Source: Armatimonadota bacterium (GTDB lineage: Bacteria; Armatimonadota; Zipacnadia; Zipacnadales; JABUFB01). Taken from it: a stretch of 64,000 nucleotides of DNA. A program made the translations under genes and the position numbers. The notes under the pieces are model-generated. The model saw only the letters and a program-made list of their open reading frames with translations. It did no database searches and was not told the DNA's origin. This document shows positions 36,162-46,737 of the stretch, one piece after another. How positions within the stretch are numbered: the first letter of the stretch is position 1; each line of letters opens with the position of its first letter. Where the stretch lies: assembly GCA_013314775.1 (NCBI GenBank), contig JABUFB010000007.1, forward strand, positions 1 to 64,000, given 5' to 3'.

Positions 36162-37382
36162 TCACCTGCCCGCCGCGTAGTCGCTCATCGCTTTCACACG
36201 GTCCGCGTTCTTGGGCGGGAGTTCAATGTAGTCGCTCTCCCACAGGAGCAGTTCCACCGCGCCCAGTCTCTCGGCCAGCGCGGTGTCATTGCGGAAGCTC
36301 TGGACGGAACCGTTCCATCCGAACAGCCACAGGTCACACTTGCCAAGGGTCTGCTCCTTGAGCCACTTGTAGCTGAGTTCCGCATTGCCACCGGGCCGAT
36401 AGTAGCCTGCCGCCACCGCCTCGTCCATCAGCCCCTCCTGTGCCCAGGTCTGCACATCGAGAAGCAGGCCGCGCAGGCTGCCGTCGTACGGCGTGTCATT
36501 GGGCGCGCCACGGTATCCCCAGGGATTGTGTACCATCACTGAGATCACGCAGTCCGGATCTGCCTCCTCGATGGCCTGCTTCGCCATACGCATGAACTGT
36601 GTCTGCGGCTTCGCCCGGACTGCCACCCACCGATCGTCACCGTTGGGGACCTCGTGCGAATCGATCCCGTAAAGGCGTCTGAACTCGGCGATGTTCGGCT
36701 CCTCGTATCCGTGGTTCGCGACGCCATCCGGGTCCGTCTGCGGGTTGCAGCGCACGTCGCCGGTGCGTATCCAGTCGAAGAAGATGCCGTCGGGCTTGTA
36801 CGCCAGGATCTCGCGCACCAGCGCCAGCTTGTACTCGCGCACCTGCGGGAAAGCGAAGCTCTGCTGGGAGCGATATTTCGTGCCGTCGCGGCGCGTCCAG
36901 CGGGACTCTGGGTGTTCGCGGTTGAATCGGCTCTCCAGGCCCCAGCCGTGGTCGTCCTCATTGATGGTCAGCCAGGCGTGGACCTCCAGGCCGATCTCGT
37001 GGCCGTAACGCACGGCCTCCGCCAGTGAGTCGAACTCTCCCCAGTTGTATTGGGCCAGCTTTTCCAGTACCCAGGTGGAGCCGTGAGTCTTGTGGTAGTT
37101 GTCCTCGTCAAAGCCGTGTAAGGGGTCCATGAGCTTGCTGGGGTACATTGCGCGGCCGCCGTCGAAACAGCGCCAGTAGACCCGGCTCCAGCCGCACTCC
37201 TTGCAGCGGTCGAGAATCTGTCGGACCCCCTGCGGGCCCCACTCAGGCGCGGGATTGCGCAACATCCAGTCGGAGTGGGTCACCGGAGACCCCAGGCGCA
37301 CTCGCTGGGGCGCTTCCTGGGCGCCCGCAGATGCCGCAAGAATGAACAACGCGATGGCGAACTGCACGAAGCCGGTATTCAT
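36162..37382 (-). CDS. Secreted GHL10-type glycoside hydrolase-like protein
   Basis: The 406-residue protein starts at ATG 37382 after AGGAGA and has a signal peptide (~1-22, ending ASAGAQ). A TIM barrel of the hypothetical glycosyl hydrolase 10 type (PF02638-like) fills the rest: GVRQILDRCKECGWSRVYWR, GLEVHAWLTINEDDHGW, YKPDGIFFDWIRTGD and CDLWLFGWNGS. The FDW motif on strand 4 often carries an active-site acid in related barrels. It follows the glucuronoyl esterase-like gene by 33 bp on the same strand and is convergent with the FucI-like gene (15 bp). Confidence 0.82.
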   Translation of the reverse strand: MNTGFVQFAIALFILAASAGAQEAPQRVRLGSPVTHSDWMLRNPAPEWGPQGVRQILDRCKECGWSRVYWRCFDGGRAMYPSKLMDPLHGFDEDNYHKTHGSTWVLEKLAQYNWGEFDSLAEAVRYGHEIGLEVHAWLTINEDDHGWGLESRFNREHPESRWTRRDGTKYRSQQSFAFPQVREYKLALVREILAYKPDGIFFDWIRTGDVRCNPQTDPDGVANHGYEEPNIAEFRRLYGIDSHEVPNGDDRWVAVRAKPQTQFMRMAKQAIEEADPDCVISVMVHNPWGYRGAPNDTPYDGSLRGLLLDVQTWAQEGLMDEAVAAGYYRPGGNAELSYKWLKEQTLGKCDLWLFGWNGSVQSFRNDTALAERLGAVELLLWESDYIELPPKNADRVKAMSDYAAGR

Positions 37383-37415
37383 CTCAGTCTCCTGTCTGAT
37401 GCGGGCGGAATCTGG

Positions 37416-38696
37416 TCACTCGTCGGTGCCCTGCTTCCGAAGGTGCATGTCCGCGAAGTCCATGTACCGCTCCCAGTCGTAAGGCAGCACGTCATGTCCC
37501 CCACTGCGCACATGGTAGCCGATACTGTTCATCACCGGCTGGTCCACTGGCGGCTGCTCACCGTACAGGCCTTTCAGACCGAATAATTCGTACACCGGCG
37601 TGGCGTGCAGGCCAGCCAGGAACTCGCCCTTCGGGTCGGCCCACCTGTCTTCCACCGCGCTGGCGATGTACACCGGCCTCGGGGCCATGAGAGCGATGAG
37701 CATGTGCTGGTCCACCGGCAGCGCGGCCTCATTGTCGTTGTACTGCCGGAAGTTCAGGCAGAACCAGTGGGGGAAGGCGGTGTTGATTCGCAAGACCGTC
37801 TCCCCGTAATTGCGGCGGCTGAGCGACGCGCCGCCACAACCCGAGTTGTTGGAGATGACCAGGGCGAAGCGCTCATCCTGGGCCCCCGCCCATAGCGACG
37901 CCTTGCCCAGGCGCGAGTGACCTGTGACCGCGATCTTCGAAGCGTCCACCTCCGGGCATGTCTCCAGGTAGTCCACGATCCGGCTCAGGCCCCAGGCCGA
38001 GGCGCCGATGGCTCCCCACTGATCGGGGTCCGGGCGCGTCTGTCCCTCTCTGTAGAAGAGGGGGTGTATCCCATTTTGAAAGCCGTCGTCGAAGTCGGGG
38101 TCCAGATCGCCGTAATAGGCAGTGGCCAGACCGTATCCGCGTTCGAGGATGCGCTCTACAGCCCAGCGGGCCGCACCGGTTCCCCGAGATGCCTCTGTCG
38201 CGCGGTTGTTCACCACGCCCGGATAGCGATCGGGCAGCCAGCTGGAGCACAGGGTGATCGCCGGGTCATTGCGGATTGAGTGATTGCCCATGAAGTTCAG
38301 GCTGACGAAGACCGGAACCGGGCCGTCTGCACGCGCGGGGAGATACAGGAGAATGTCCATGTGTCCATCTTCCTCGCGCCCGGTGAACAGCACCCGCGCT
38401 TCTCGGCGGGTCCCGAGGCCGTCCGCGATCTCCGCCGGCGCGCTGAGTTCGCGTATCACCGTCCCCGGATGAGGCCCCGGCGACTTACCATACATATGAG
38501 TCTCGAACAGGGCGAGAATTTCGCCACGTCGTTTCGCGCGCCAGGTGTCCGCGTCGGTCACCGGACTTCCATCCAGCATCACCAGCGGGTCCGGCAGCGT
38601 GTACTCGCCCACTTGCGATTCGTCGTAGTTCGCGCGCCATTCGGCGCCGGCCTGCGCTACCATGATCATGGCTCCCAGCAGAAGAGTGGTGCGCAT
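37416..38696 (-). CDS. Secreted alpha/beta hydrolase, glucuronoyl esterase-like (CE15)
   Basis: The 426-residue protein starts at ATG 38696 after GGAGG and has a signal peptide (~1-18). An alpha/beta hydrolase fold shows [13 protein letters not shown] with the nucleophile Ser261, the acidic NNSGCGGAS loop (~283-291) and RSGGHDVLP with the catalytic His401. This layout is typical of bacterial CE15 glucuronoyl esterases, which cut the ester between glucuronic acid of xylan and lignin. Acetyl xylan esterase-like activity is an alternative. It is the first gene of a two-gene minus-strand unit with the GHL10 protein. Confidence 0.86.
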   Translation of the reverse strand: MRTTLLLGAMIMVAQAGAEWRANYDESQVGEYTLPDPLVMLDGSPVTDADTWRAKRRGEILALFETHMYGKSPGPHPGTVIRELSAPAEIADGLGTRREARVLFTGREEDGHMDILLYLPARADGPVPVFVSLNFMGNHSIRNDPAITLCSSWLPDRYPGVVNNRATEASRGTGAARWAVERILERGYGLATAYYGDLDPDFDDGFQNGIHPLFYREGQTRPDPDQWGAIGASAWGLSRIVDYLETCPEVDASKIAVTGHSRLGKASLWAGAQDERFALVISNNSGCGGASLSRRNYGETVLRINTAFPHWFCLNFRQYNDNEAALPVDQHMLIALMAPRPVYIASAVEDRWADPKGEFLAGLHATPVYELFGLKGLYGEQPPVDQPVMNSIGYHVRSGGHDVLPYDWERYMDFADMHLRKQGTDE

Positions 38697-38804
38697 ATCT
38701 TTGCCTCCGAACCATGATTCAGCGCCGAGACACCCGTCACCTGCACCTGGTCCCGCAGGAGTCGCACCCCCGGGCGCGAACTTCCCCCAGGGTGATTCCA
38801 AATC

Positions 38805-40769
38805 ATGCCACCTTCTCTTTGGCGCTGTCTAGATGTGGCTGCAATGATCTGCGCTCTGCAGGTTGTCGGGCACTGCGCGCCCGGATTGCAGTTCGTGATG
38901 TTCAATGATACGGCGCTGCAACGCCCCGCGTTTGCCGGTGCTGACACCCAACTCAACATGGCGGTGACCGGCTACAGGGACTGTTCGAGACTGTGGCTGG
39001 GGCAGATCACCTTTCCCGTCGCCGGCGAGATCATTTTCGAGGCCGAATGTCAGCAAGGCCTGCGGCTGTATGTCGGCGGCACGCTGGTGATTGATGGCTG
39101 GGGTCCGGACAGGCCGCGGCGGGGATCAATCAACGCGCGGACAGGAGAGACGCTTCCCCTGCGGCTGGAGTATTACCACCTGGGTGGCGAGGCATTCCTG
39201 CGGCTCAAGTGGTCGTGGGAGGGCCATGCGCCCGAACTGGTCCCGCCGTCGGCCCTGTCGTATGCCGATGCAGACGCGGTGCATGCGCAAGCCATCTTGG
39301 AAGGCAAGGAGTTGGTCGGAATGGGCAATCAGGGTCCCTACGCGGCTCCGGATGAGCCGGTAGTGTCCGCTCCCGCGGGGGATGAGGAGGACTGCTCCAG
39401 CGTGTATATGCCGGGGCAGACCAGTCGGCCGGCGGAACCGTTGAGCCTCGCCGTGGGGCCGCACTTGTTCATCGATGACTACCTTGTGGACCAGACGGAC
39501 GGCATTACGCGGCGCGTGAACAGGCCATTGCGCGACCCGGACATCCCCAATCCCATCATCACAGGCCGAGAGGATCGCAATTACCAGCCCTTCCTCACAG
39601 TCCTGCGCGACCCAGAAACCGGGGTGTTTCGCATCTGGTACGGGGCGTACGGTGAGAGTCCCGACGGGGTCACCTCACATATCGGGTACATGGAGTCCGA
39701 CGACGGTATCCACTGGAAGCGGCCGGCGCGCCAACTTGAGGACCCCGCGCCCATCCAGTTCGGCAGCAGTGTGATCGACGACGGGCCCGAGTACCCCGAC
39801 CCGAGCCGCCGCTACAAGCTCGGCTGGTGGAAGGATGGCGGGCTCAAGATCGCCACCTCGCCGGACGGCATAACATGGACGCCCCTTGCGCCATACGTGG
39901 TGCTCAAGCACAACCACGACATCACCAACATCATCCGCGACCCGCTGAGGGACCGCTACGTGGCCACCGTGTCCGTCTACACCACGGGCGAAGGCTGGAC
40001 AGGCAACCGGCGCATCACCCTCCAGAGCGAGAGCGCCGACCTGCTGCACTGGTCCAAGCCCTGGCTGATCATCCGACCCCGGCCCGAAGTGGACCCCGGT
40101 GAGACCCAATTCTACGCCATGAATGGTCACCTTTTCCGCGGCAACCTGTGGATCGGGCTGGTGAAAGTCCTGCGCGATGAACTCAAGGCTCCGGGCACTC
40201 CGGAGGGCGCTTTTGGTGTGGGACACTCAGCTCTCGCATGGACCCGCGACGGGAAACACTGGGTGCGGGATACCGAACCGTTCTTCGAACCCGACCCCGA
40301 CCCGGCGGCCTGGGACCATGCCCACGCGTGGCTGGACTGGCAATTGCCCGTGGGCGATGAGGTTTTCATCTACTACGGCGGCTACAAGAGCGGGCACAAG
40401 ATGAACCGCTACGAAGAGCGGCAGATCGGGCTGGTGCGCATGAAACGCGACCGCTACGTGGCCCGGGAAGCCCGGGGCGAATCGGGAACACTGCGCACGC
40501 CGCTGGTGGTGTTGGAGGGCGAGTCAATCACACTCAACGCCCGGGCAGACGGAGAAATCCGGGTCCGCGTCCTGGGTGCGGATGGCCAGACGCTTGATGG
40601 CTTTGGCCTGGACGACTGCGCGCCGATTACCGGCGATAGTGTGGCTCATCCGGTGACCTGGCGGAGGGTCTCGCGGATTCCACAGGGCCAGCCGGTGCGT
40701 CTGGAGTTCCGCTTGACCGACGCGGAACTGTACGCATTCGATCTGTACTCGGCCGCTGCGGCTGAATAG
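38805..40769 (+). CDS. Secreted PA14-like/beta-propeller glycosidase-like protein
   Basis: The 654-residue protein is taken from ATG 38805 (ATG 38844 is an alternative that gives a shorter signal peptide). Residues ~28-150 resemble a PA14 sugar-binding domain ([41 protein letters not shown]). Residues ~215-545 look like a five-bladed propeller of the GH32/43/130 type ([53 protein letters not shown]). The C-terminal beta-sandwich has a Gly-rich surface. It may bind or cleave an extracellular glycan; the catalytic acids were not assigned. It is followed 16 bp later by a very large hydrolase. Confidence 0.8.
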   Translation: MPPSLWRCLDVAAMICALQVVGHCAPGLQFVMFNDTALQRPAFAGADTQLNMAVTGYRDCSRLWLGQITFPVAGEIIFEAECQQGLRLYVGGTLVIDGWGPDRPRRGSINARTGETLPLRLEYYHLGGEAFLRLKWSWEGHAPELVPPSALSYADADAVHAQAILEGKELVGMGNQGPYAAPDEPVVSAPAGDEEDCSSVYMPGQTSRPAEPLSLAVGPHLFIDDYLVDQTDGITRRVNRPLRDPDIPNPIITGREDRNYQPFLTVLRDPETGVFRIWYGAYGESPDGVTSHIGYMESDDGIHWKRPARQLEDPAPIQFGSSVIDDGPEYPDPSRRYKLGWWKDGGLKIATSPDGITWTPLAPYVVLKHNHDITNIIRDPLRDRYVATVSVYTTGEGWTGNRRITLQSESADLLHWSKPWLIIRPRPEVDPGETQFYAMNGHLFRGNLWIGLVKVLRDELKAPGTPEGAFGVGHSALAWTRDGKHWVRDTEPFFEPDPDPAAWDHAHAWLDWQLPVGDEVFIYYGGYKSGHKMNRYEERQIGLVRMKRDRYVAREARGESGTLRTPLVVLEGESITLNARADGEIRVRVLGADGQTLDGFGLDDCAPITGDSVAHPVTWRRVSRIPQGQPVRLEFRLTDAELYAFDLYSAAAAE

Positions 40770-40785
40770 AGCAATGGAGGCTGAC

Positions 40786-43700
40786 ATGCGAATACCCGTG
40801 CTGATGGGGGCGCTATTTATGGCGTTGGCAGGCGGCTGGGCAGCTGAACCTGCCGTCACTGGCCCGGAGCTCATCGCAAACGGCGGCCTCGAAGAACTCG
40901 CCCCCGATGGGGCAATGCCCGCGGGCTGGCTGGGTTTCTGCACGGCGGACTGGGGCGACTGCGCCGGGCAGGCGCGTGTGTCCGATCAGAACCCTCATCA
41001 GGGCGCGCAATGCGTGGAGATGTCCAATGTCCGGACCCTCTATGCTGTCGCCACCCGGGAAGGCGTGCCCATGGACCCTGACCGCACGTACCTGCTCACC
41101 GCGTACGTGCGAACGGCATTGAGGCAGGGGCAGGCCGCTTTCCTCGTTGCTTCCTGGCGCGGCGAGAAAGGGTACATCGCGCTGGAAAGTTCGCGCCGGA
41201 TCACCGGCTCCAAACCCTGGACGCGCCTCTCCCTGCTGCTATCGCCTGCCACTCGCCCGAAAGGAGCGACCAACGCGCAGATTTCGGTACGCGTTTCGGG
41301 GACAAGCAACTCCGGTCGTGCCTGGCTGGACTCGGTGTCTCTTCGAGAGTGCCGGCCCGTGCCTCCGGAGCCCATGAACACAGGTGCGCGGCGGCGTCTC
41401 ATGGACATGGCGCGCGAACTGCTGGTTGAGGTCGAGGTCTGGCGTGACCGGCTGTCCGTGCTCCAGCGCCGGAGGGCGGACCTTGCCACGCTCATCGATA
41501 CCGGCGGCAGTTTTGACGATCTGCGGTCGAGATGGGGTAATGACGCCGCAAAAGGAACCTTCCTCACTCACCGGCAGCGCCCGCGGTCTGAGTTTGAAAG
41601 CAGTCAACCACAAAGCGAGGCCGAGCTTCTCGCGCAACTCGACCGTCTGCACGAGCTTCCGGCATTCCGTGAGCAGTGCTTCCGGGAACTCGACGCTCTT
41701 CTCGCGCTCAAGCGCCAACTGGACGCGCACCCTGACCTGCGGAGGTTCTACCTCTGGGCACAGCTGCAGGCGCTTGGCGCAGGCTACCGGGCTGCGAAAG
41801 GACCAGACATTGAGATTGTACCGCCCGCGGAGTACGAGCAGGCCCTTGCAGGAGCCTTACCAACCGAGGGAATCATCGCGAACCCGGTCTTCACCGCACC
41901 CGGTCGCGCACAGGAAGGGACGCGCATCGTCGCCTTCCGCGCGCGCCTTCAGGAGTTTGAGGCGGGCGATCAGATCTACCTTGGCATCCACGGGCCGGAT
42001 GGCAAGCCGGCCGGCTTCGGGACCCTCCGCCCAAGTGGCCCGGACATCAGCATGCGCGTGGACGTGCCCAGCGCGCGCCTGTGGTTTCCCGACTGCCCCG
42101 TGCTGTATGAGGCCCGGGTTCTGCTCATTCGTGACGGGAAAGCGCTGGACTTCCACCGGCAGATGATCGCCTTCCGGGACATTGCGGTGGCCGAAACTGA
42201 CGTGGACGCCGCAGGAAGACACGCCTGGGATTGGTCCCTTGCAGACTACGCCCTGACTGTGAACGGGCAGCCGTATTTCATGCGCGGGACCGTCTGCGGC
42301 CAGGCGCGCAGCTACCCGGAGGAGGCCTCGCGCGTCTTCGACGAACTGTGGCTGGACTTCCAGCGCACCTACGGCAGCTTCGTGGGCGGGCTCTCGGTGA
42401 GTGAAGCCGATGACCTGGCGCGTGCGGGGCTGTACACCATGGGCGGGCTGGCTCCGAGCTACGCGCACATCCGCAGCTACGAGTCCGCAGATGAAGGGTT
42501 CGAGGAATACGCGGAAACGTGTGAGGCCTGCGCCTGGGTCGCGGACCATCCGGCCCTGGTCTCTCTGCAGACCGGGAACGAGGCCGAGCTCGAGGTCTGG
42601 GGTGCCGACCTGAAAGCCTCGTACGGCGATGACCTGTGGCACTGCTTCAACGAGGCCCACGAGGTCCTGCGACGCGAAGTTGACCCGCGCACTCCGGTGG
42701 GTTACGTCCGGGCAACCAATCTGTCGCCGGTACTGCCCGTGCCACGCGATGACTACAGTGGGGTCAACCAGTACACGGGCCGCTACTTCGGCCGGCGGAG
42801 TACCATGACATCGGACCTCGGAGCACTCTCACTCGGCTGCGCCCTTGACAATAAGCCGATGGGCATCACCGAGTGGTATGGCCCGAAGTACTCCTGGGCG
42901 GGCCGGGGCATTTCCGGGGTGGACGAAGGGGGCGCAGCCCAGTACCTGTTCGACTACTACCGGGCTATGCTCCGTGCGCCCGCTACGATCCACTCCACAC
43001 AATTCGTGCTCAACTGGGTGCTCACGCCGGTGGAGGACCTGAGCTCAGTACCCCTCGCCGAGGGCCTGAAACAGCGGGATCAGTGGCGCTGGAGCATGTC
43101 TTTGGGTGTGCCCTGGTACCCCAATATCTGGCCCGACCTGGAAACTGATACCCCCGGCCGCCGGGCGATGCGCGGCTTCCAGAGCCCGCTGTTCGACCTG
43201 TGTGAATCTCCTGGCGAGATCCTTGTCGCGTCCGTCGCCGCGCGAGCTGATGATGCACAGCGCATATCGCGCATGCTCACCGAACTCGGGCGCGAGTCGC
43301 GGGTTGCGGGGCTCCCCGACGGTCCCGGACTGGCGGACATCGATGCGAACGTTGTCCTCCTGGGCGGCCTGGGTAACGGGCAGCCTGAAGCCGTCCGCTT
43401 CCTGGAAGACCTCGGCGTCATCGGGCGAACCGACAGTGTCTACCCGCCTGCCGGAGGTTTTCTGATCCAGCGACGCGTTCACCCGTTCTTCCCGGACCGC
43501 GTGCTGGTGGTGGTGACTGCCGCGGACGACGCGGGAATGCAGGCCGCGATGGCGAAGCTGGCGGCTTCGGCCGAGGGCCTGGGCGAAGCCTATGCCCGGC
43601 ACGCCTCGTGCGGTCGGGCACTGGCCTTGGTGGACGACAACGACAGCGCCGCGCGGGCCTTCGCACGCTATGTCATGGAGTTCGCCACCCGTGGCGATTT

Positions 43701-45234
43701 CCTGGGACGCGATGATATCCGGCTGACACTGGACGATTTCCAGTTCGCACCGGACGGCAGTCTTCCGACTGAGCATACCGGACTGGGTGCGGTGATTGTG
43801 GCTGCTCGACGGGAGCTTTCCGGGCGCGAGATCGAGGTCCTGCGCAAATTCGCACGGCTGGGCTGCAACGTAATCTGGTCGGCGGCCACCCTCGCGAACA
43901 ATCCTTCCGTGGCAGCGGATCTTGGCATTGTACTGGGCGAGCGCATCCCACTCTCCGAACGCCTCCCGGTAGCCGACTGGGCGCAGGCGCCTCTGGCCGT
44001 ACCGGACATGGGAGACGCGGCGCTGGAGCCTTTGCGGAAGTTCGGTGGACTGAAGCCGGAATCGCAGTCATGGGTCGCGGCGACCACCGCGGCAACGCTC
44101 CAGGTCGTTGAAGGCTGGCGGAGCGTTGCGGCCTCAGGGCAGGGCGCGCCGGTCGTGGTCATGCGACTGACGGGGGAAGGTTCCGAATGGGTCTTCGGGG
44201 CGGATCTCGAGGCCACCGCCGATGCCCTGCTGCTCACCACAACGCGAGGCGCGAAGCACTCCCTCTATGACCGCGACGTGGCCTGCGGTCTGGAGCGGCT
44301 CTTTCGCTTGCTTGCTAATGCCTGTGCCTTCCAGAGCGAACCCCGGCCCGCGAGCACTCCCCGGTTGCGGGCAACCATCGTGCCGGACCGCCAAATCTAT
44401 GCGCCGGGCCGGCAAGCCAGGGTTCGGGTAGTCGTGCGCGATGCCGACGGCAATCCGTGCGACGCCAGCGTGCGCGTGAGCTTTGCCGGCGGCGATCGTT
44501 TCCAGGGCCTCCCGGGCCAGGCCCTTCTCTGGACCAACGCCAGGCGCCTCAGCGACGGGGTGTATGAAGTCTCGCAGACCATCAATGAGCAGCAACTCGC
44601 GGGTCAGGCCGTCACCGATGTGCGTAAGGCGCGACACCGGTCTCAGTCGATCATGACCATTTTCGCGGACGTGGTGCGCCCCGGCACTGTGGGCGACTGG
44701 ACCTCGGCCACCGTGCGCGTGGGGGAGGAGACGGACGAGGCAGGCCACATGCAGGAATTGGTGGCGAACTTGCGCGAAGGCCGGATGCGGCTGGTCTTTG
44801 GTGTGAGCGATCCGGCTCAGTGGGTCGAACTCAAGGGCAGCTTACGTGCGCCGCTGACTCTGCACGCAGGGCAGCCTGCCACCTTCACGCTGGACATCAC
44901 CCAGGTCGAGAACGATACGGGCAACGACTGGATGGACGATGCAGCGCTTGTGCTCACACCGATCGGCGGCGGCAATTCTGTCCGCCTGCCGCTTGCTCCG
45001 GGGAAGGCCATTGCAGGGCCCTTGGCGTCGGTGGTGAAGAAGCGACCGGAGGACTGCATCGTGGTGTCGAGCGAGAGCCCGGCGCGGTTCGAGGTCACCT
45101 GGGAGAATCCCCGTCCGGGCCTGTGGGCGCTTTCTCTCGCCCATCTGTACAGCGACGACTACCACATTGCCGACACCGACCGCCTGCCCCGAGAGGAACG
45201 CATCGGCCAGGGCGCGCTGGTGGTCGTACCGTAG
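40786..45234 (+). CDS. Very large secreted glycoside hydrolase-like protein (GH2/GH5-type barrel, CBM and glutamine amidotransferase-like regions)
   Basis: The start is ATG 40786, with GGAGG five bases upstream (ATG 40774 is also in frame); the product is 1482 residues. A signal peptide (~1-18) is followed by a CBM4/9/22-like module (~20-180: LIANGGLEELAPDG, RTYLLTAYVRTALR), a helical segment (~200-320), a beta-sandwich (~350-470) and a TIM barrel (~475-820). In the barrel, LQTGNEAELEVWG supplies a typical N-E acid/base and GITEWYGPKYSW a candidate nucleophile. An alpha/beta region (~835-1160) resembles glutamine amidotransferase-like domains, and Ig-like folds close the protein (PDRQIYAPGRQARV). 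It is probably an extracellular or surface glycan hydrolase. A hairpin terminator follows. Confidence 0.82.
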   Translation: MRIPVLMGALFMALAGGWAAEPAVTGPELIANGGLEELAPDGAMPAGWLGFCTADWGDCAGQARVSDQNPHQGAQCVEMSNVRTLYAVATREGVPMDPDRTYLLTAYVRTALRQGQAAFLVASWRGEKGYIALESSRRITGSKPWTRLSLLLSPATRPKGATNAQISVRVSGTSNSGRAWLDSVSLRECRPVPPEPMNTGARRRLMDMARELLVEVEVWRDRLSVLQRRRADLATLIDTGGSFDDLRSRWGNDAAKGTFLTHRQRPRSEFESSQPQSEAELLAQLDRLHELPAFREQCFRELDALLALKRQLDAHPDLRRFYLWAQLQALGAGYRAAKGPDIEIVPPAEYEQALAGALPTEGIIANPVFTAPGRAQEGTRIVAFRARLQEFEAGDQIYLGIHGPDGKPAGFGTLRPSGPDISMRVDVPSARLWFPDCPVLYEARVLLIRDGKALDFHRQMIAFRDIAVAETDVDAAGRHAWDWSLADYALTVNGQPYFMRGTVCGQARSYPEEASRVFDELWLDFQRTYGSFVGGLSVSEADDLARAGLYTMGGLAPSYAHIRSYESADEGFEEYAETCEACAWVADHPALVSLQTGNEAELEVWGADLKASYGDDLWHCFNEAHEVLRREVDPRTPVGYVRATNLSPVLPVPRDDYSGVNQYTGRYFGRRSTMTSDLGALSLGCALDNKPMGITEWYGPKYSWAGRGISGVDEGGAAQYLFDYYRAMLRAPATIHSTQFVLNWVLTPVEDLSSVPLAEGLKQRDQWRWSMSLGVPWYPNIWPDLETDTPGRRAMRGFQSPLFDLCESPGEILVASVAARADDAQRISRMLTELGRESRVAGLPDGPGLADIDANVVLLGGLGNGQPEAVRFLEDLGVIGRTDSVYPPAGGFLIQRRVHPFFPDRVLVVVTAADDAGMQAAMAKLAASAEGLGEAYARHASCGRALALVDDNDSAARAFARYVMEFATRGDFLGRDDIRLTLDDFQFAPDGSLPTEHTGLGAVIVAARRELSGREIEVLRKFARLGCNVIWSAATLANNPSVAADLGIVLGERIPLSERLPVADWAQAPLAVPDMGDAALEPLRKFGGLKPESQSWVAATTAATLQVVEGWRSVAASGQGAPVVVMRLTGEGSEWVFGADLEATADALLLTTTRGAKHSLYDRDVACGLERLFRLLANACAFQSEPRPASTPRLRATIVPDRQIYAPGRQARVRVVVRDADGNPCDASVRVSFAGGDRFQGLPGQALLWTNARRLSDGVYEVSQTINEQQLAGQAVTDVRKARHRSQSIMTIFADVVRPGTVGDWTSATVRVGEETDEAGHMQELVANLREGRMRLVFGVSDPAQWVELKGSLRAPLTLHAGQPATFTLDITQVENDTGNDWMDDAALVLTPIGGGNSVRLPLAPGKAIAGPLASVVKKRPEDCIVVSSESPARFEVTWENPRPGLWALSLAHLYSDDYHIADTDRLPREERIGQGALVVVP

Positions 45235-45265
45235 CTCAATCGTGTGTGGCTTTCCACAACGGCGA

Positions 45266-45292
45266 AGCCCCTCCACACCGTCTGGAGGGGCT
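45266..45292. terminator. Hairpin terminator between convergent operons
   Basis: AGCCCCTCCA (45266-45275) and TGGAGGGGCT (45283-45292) form a perfect 10-bp stem with a seven-base loop, followed by GCGTTCTT on the plus strand. It sits 31 bp after the large hydrolase and 29 bp beyond the stop of the metalloprotease-like gene on the other strand, so it may serve both transcripts. Confidence 0.7.
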
Positions 45293-45321
45293 GCGTTCTT
45301 CGCATCCGTCGGCGGTCCGGG

Positions 45322-46725
45322 CTACGGGTTGACCAGTGATTCGCGGACGCCGAGAGCCATGGCGACGTTGGTGAGATCCGTCCAGACAGGCGGGCTGCTC
45401 ACGGGAGCGTCCCTCCGCACCTGATCACGCACGGCCCAGTAGGCGGCGACCCTGGAGGGCGGCATCATGCGCTCGAAGATGGTGTTGAACTCATCCGCGC
45501 TCGTGGCCCGGTAGGCGGTGAAATAGTCGGCATAGGCCAGCGGCATCAGTTCGGGGTGGGCACCAGAGCCTGCGCCAAAGGGCATTTGCTCGGCCCGGCG
45601 GCACATCTCCTCGAAGAGAACCGCCATGCCGCTTGCCGACACGTTCCGCAGCGAGGCGTTGGCTGACCCCAGCGCGTCAAAAAGCACGGGGTCCCCGACA
45701 TGCCGCGTGAATTCCGCCAGAACCAGGGCCATGATCATCTCGTTATGGGCGATGAACTCGGCGGGCAGGTCGCGGATACGGTAGAAGGCGTAGCGAGCCT
45801 GCATGTCCGCCGAGTAGGCGTTGCGGATGGGCGATTCCGCCACGCCCGCTGCCTGCAGGCGGTTGTAGAGCCAGAAGTCGCGCAATGACGCCGGGGGCTC
45901 CGTCTTCTCCACAACCAGAGCGTCATTGGCGGCAAACCAGTTGAAGTACTCTTGTTCCTCCTCGCTGGAGTAGAGGAACGCCATGGCATCCGCGATGGTC
46001 TCGGAATAGACCGCGGCCCGATTCGGGACCGCCTCGTTCGTGTAGTGTACGTTGTCCGGGCCGTAGGAGTAGCTTCGCCGGTCGATTGAGAAAATGTGAC
46101 CCCGGCGATGGGACGCATCCTGGGTATGGGTCAGCTCGTGGATGAAAGTGGCATTGACCTTGCGGGCCCGACCGCCCCACTGCGAGTTGTTGGTGAAGGC
46201 GTATGCGCCCAGACTCATCTGGCCTGCCCACGGACTGTCGTCTGAGTTGTGCCGGGCCGATGGCCACACACGGTTACCCGCCCCGATCCATGCTCCCCAG
46301 TGATGGGCAGCGACCTTCACGGTCCTGCCACCCACAGTCATCGTGGCGTTTAGCGGTTGCAGATCGTTCAGGAGCAGCACTAACACAGGCTTGCGTGTGA
46401 GGTCCGTCACGAGACGCGCATATTCCTGGAGCGAGTCGTCGCCGCCGTGGGCGCGGTCCGCCATGAGCGCCTTGACCAGGTTCTGCAGGACGGCGATGCC
46501 GCTGGTCGTCCAGAAACTGCCCTCGAAAGTCCCCGCGATGATCGACTCGTTGTTCAAGATCTCCGGGTCCGCCGGCGGGTTCTGGTTGGGGTTGGCCACA
46601 TAGCGGAAAGACAGGCGGTCCTTGAGTATCTGCTGGTCGGCGGGGGTGGCCTGTACAGGCTGCACAGCGCCGATAGCAATGGTGATGAGCACCGCCGGCA
46701 CGGAAGTCGTCCATCTGGGTCTCAT
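45322..46725 (-). CDS. Exported zincin-like metalloprotease, last gene of the paralogue operon
   Basis: The 467-residue protein starts at ATG 46725, preceded by GAGGAGGGACGAGC. It has a signal peptide (~1-26). The zinc motif HELTH (196-200) is followed by YSETIADAMAF with Glu242 as a likely third ligand, which gives the H-E-x-x-H...E layout of gluzincins. The spacing is wider than in thermolysin. It lies 12 bp after the last of six paralogous exported proteins, so it could cleave or anchor them. No family name was recognised. A plain housekeeping exported protease is the alternative. Confidence 0.75.
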   Translation of the reverse strand: MRPRWTTSVPAVLITIAIGAVQPVQATPADQQILKDRLSFRYVANPNQNPPADPEILNNESIIAGTFEGSFWTTSGIAVLQNLVKALMADRAHGGDDSLQEYARLVTDLTRKPVLVLLLNDLQPLNATMTVGGRTVKVAAHHWGAWIGAGNRVWPSARHNSDDSPWAGQMSLGAYAFTNNSQWGGRARKVNATFIHELTHTQDASHRRGHIFSIDRRSYSYGPDNVHYTNEAVPNRAAVYSETIADAMAFLYSSEEEQEYFNWFAANDALVVEKTEPPASLRDFWLYNRLQAAGVAESPIRNAYSADMQARYAFYRIRDLPAEFIAHNEMIMALVLAEFTRHVGDPVLFDALGSANASLRNVSASGMAVLFEEMCRRAEQMPFGAGSGAHPELMPLAYADYFTAYRATSADEFNTIFERMMPPSRVAAYWAVRDQVRRDAPVSSPPVWTDLTNVAMALGVRESLVNP

Positions 46726-46737
46726 GCTCGTCCCTCC

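Noticed and set aside
45235-45321. Small RNA gene between convergent operons
   Set aside because: The hairpin fits a terminator and no promoter-like sequence lies next to it.
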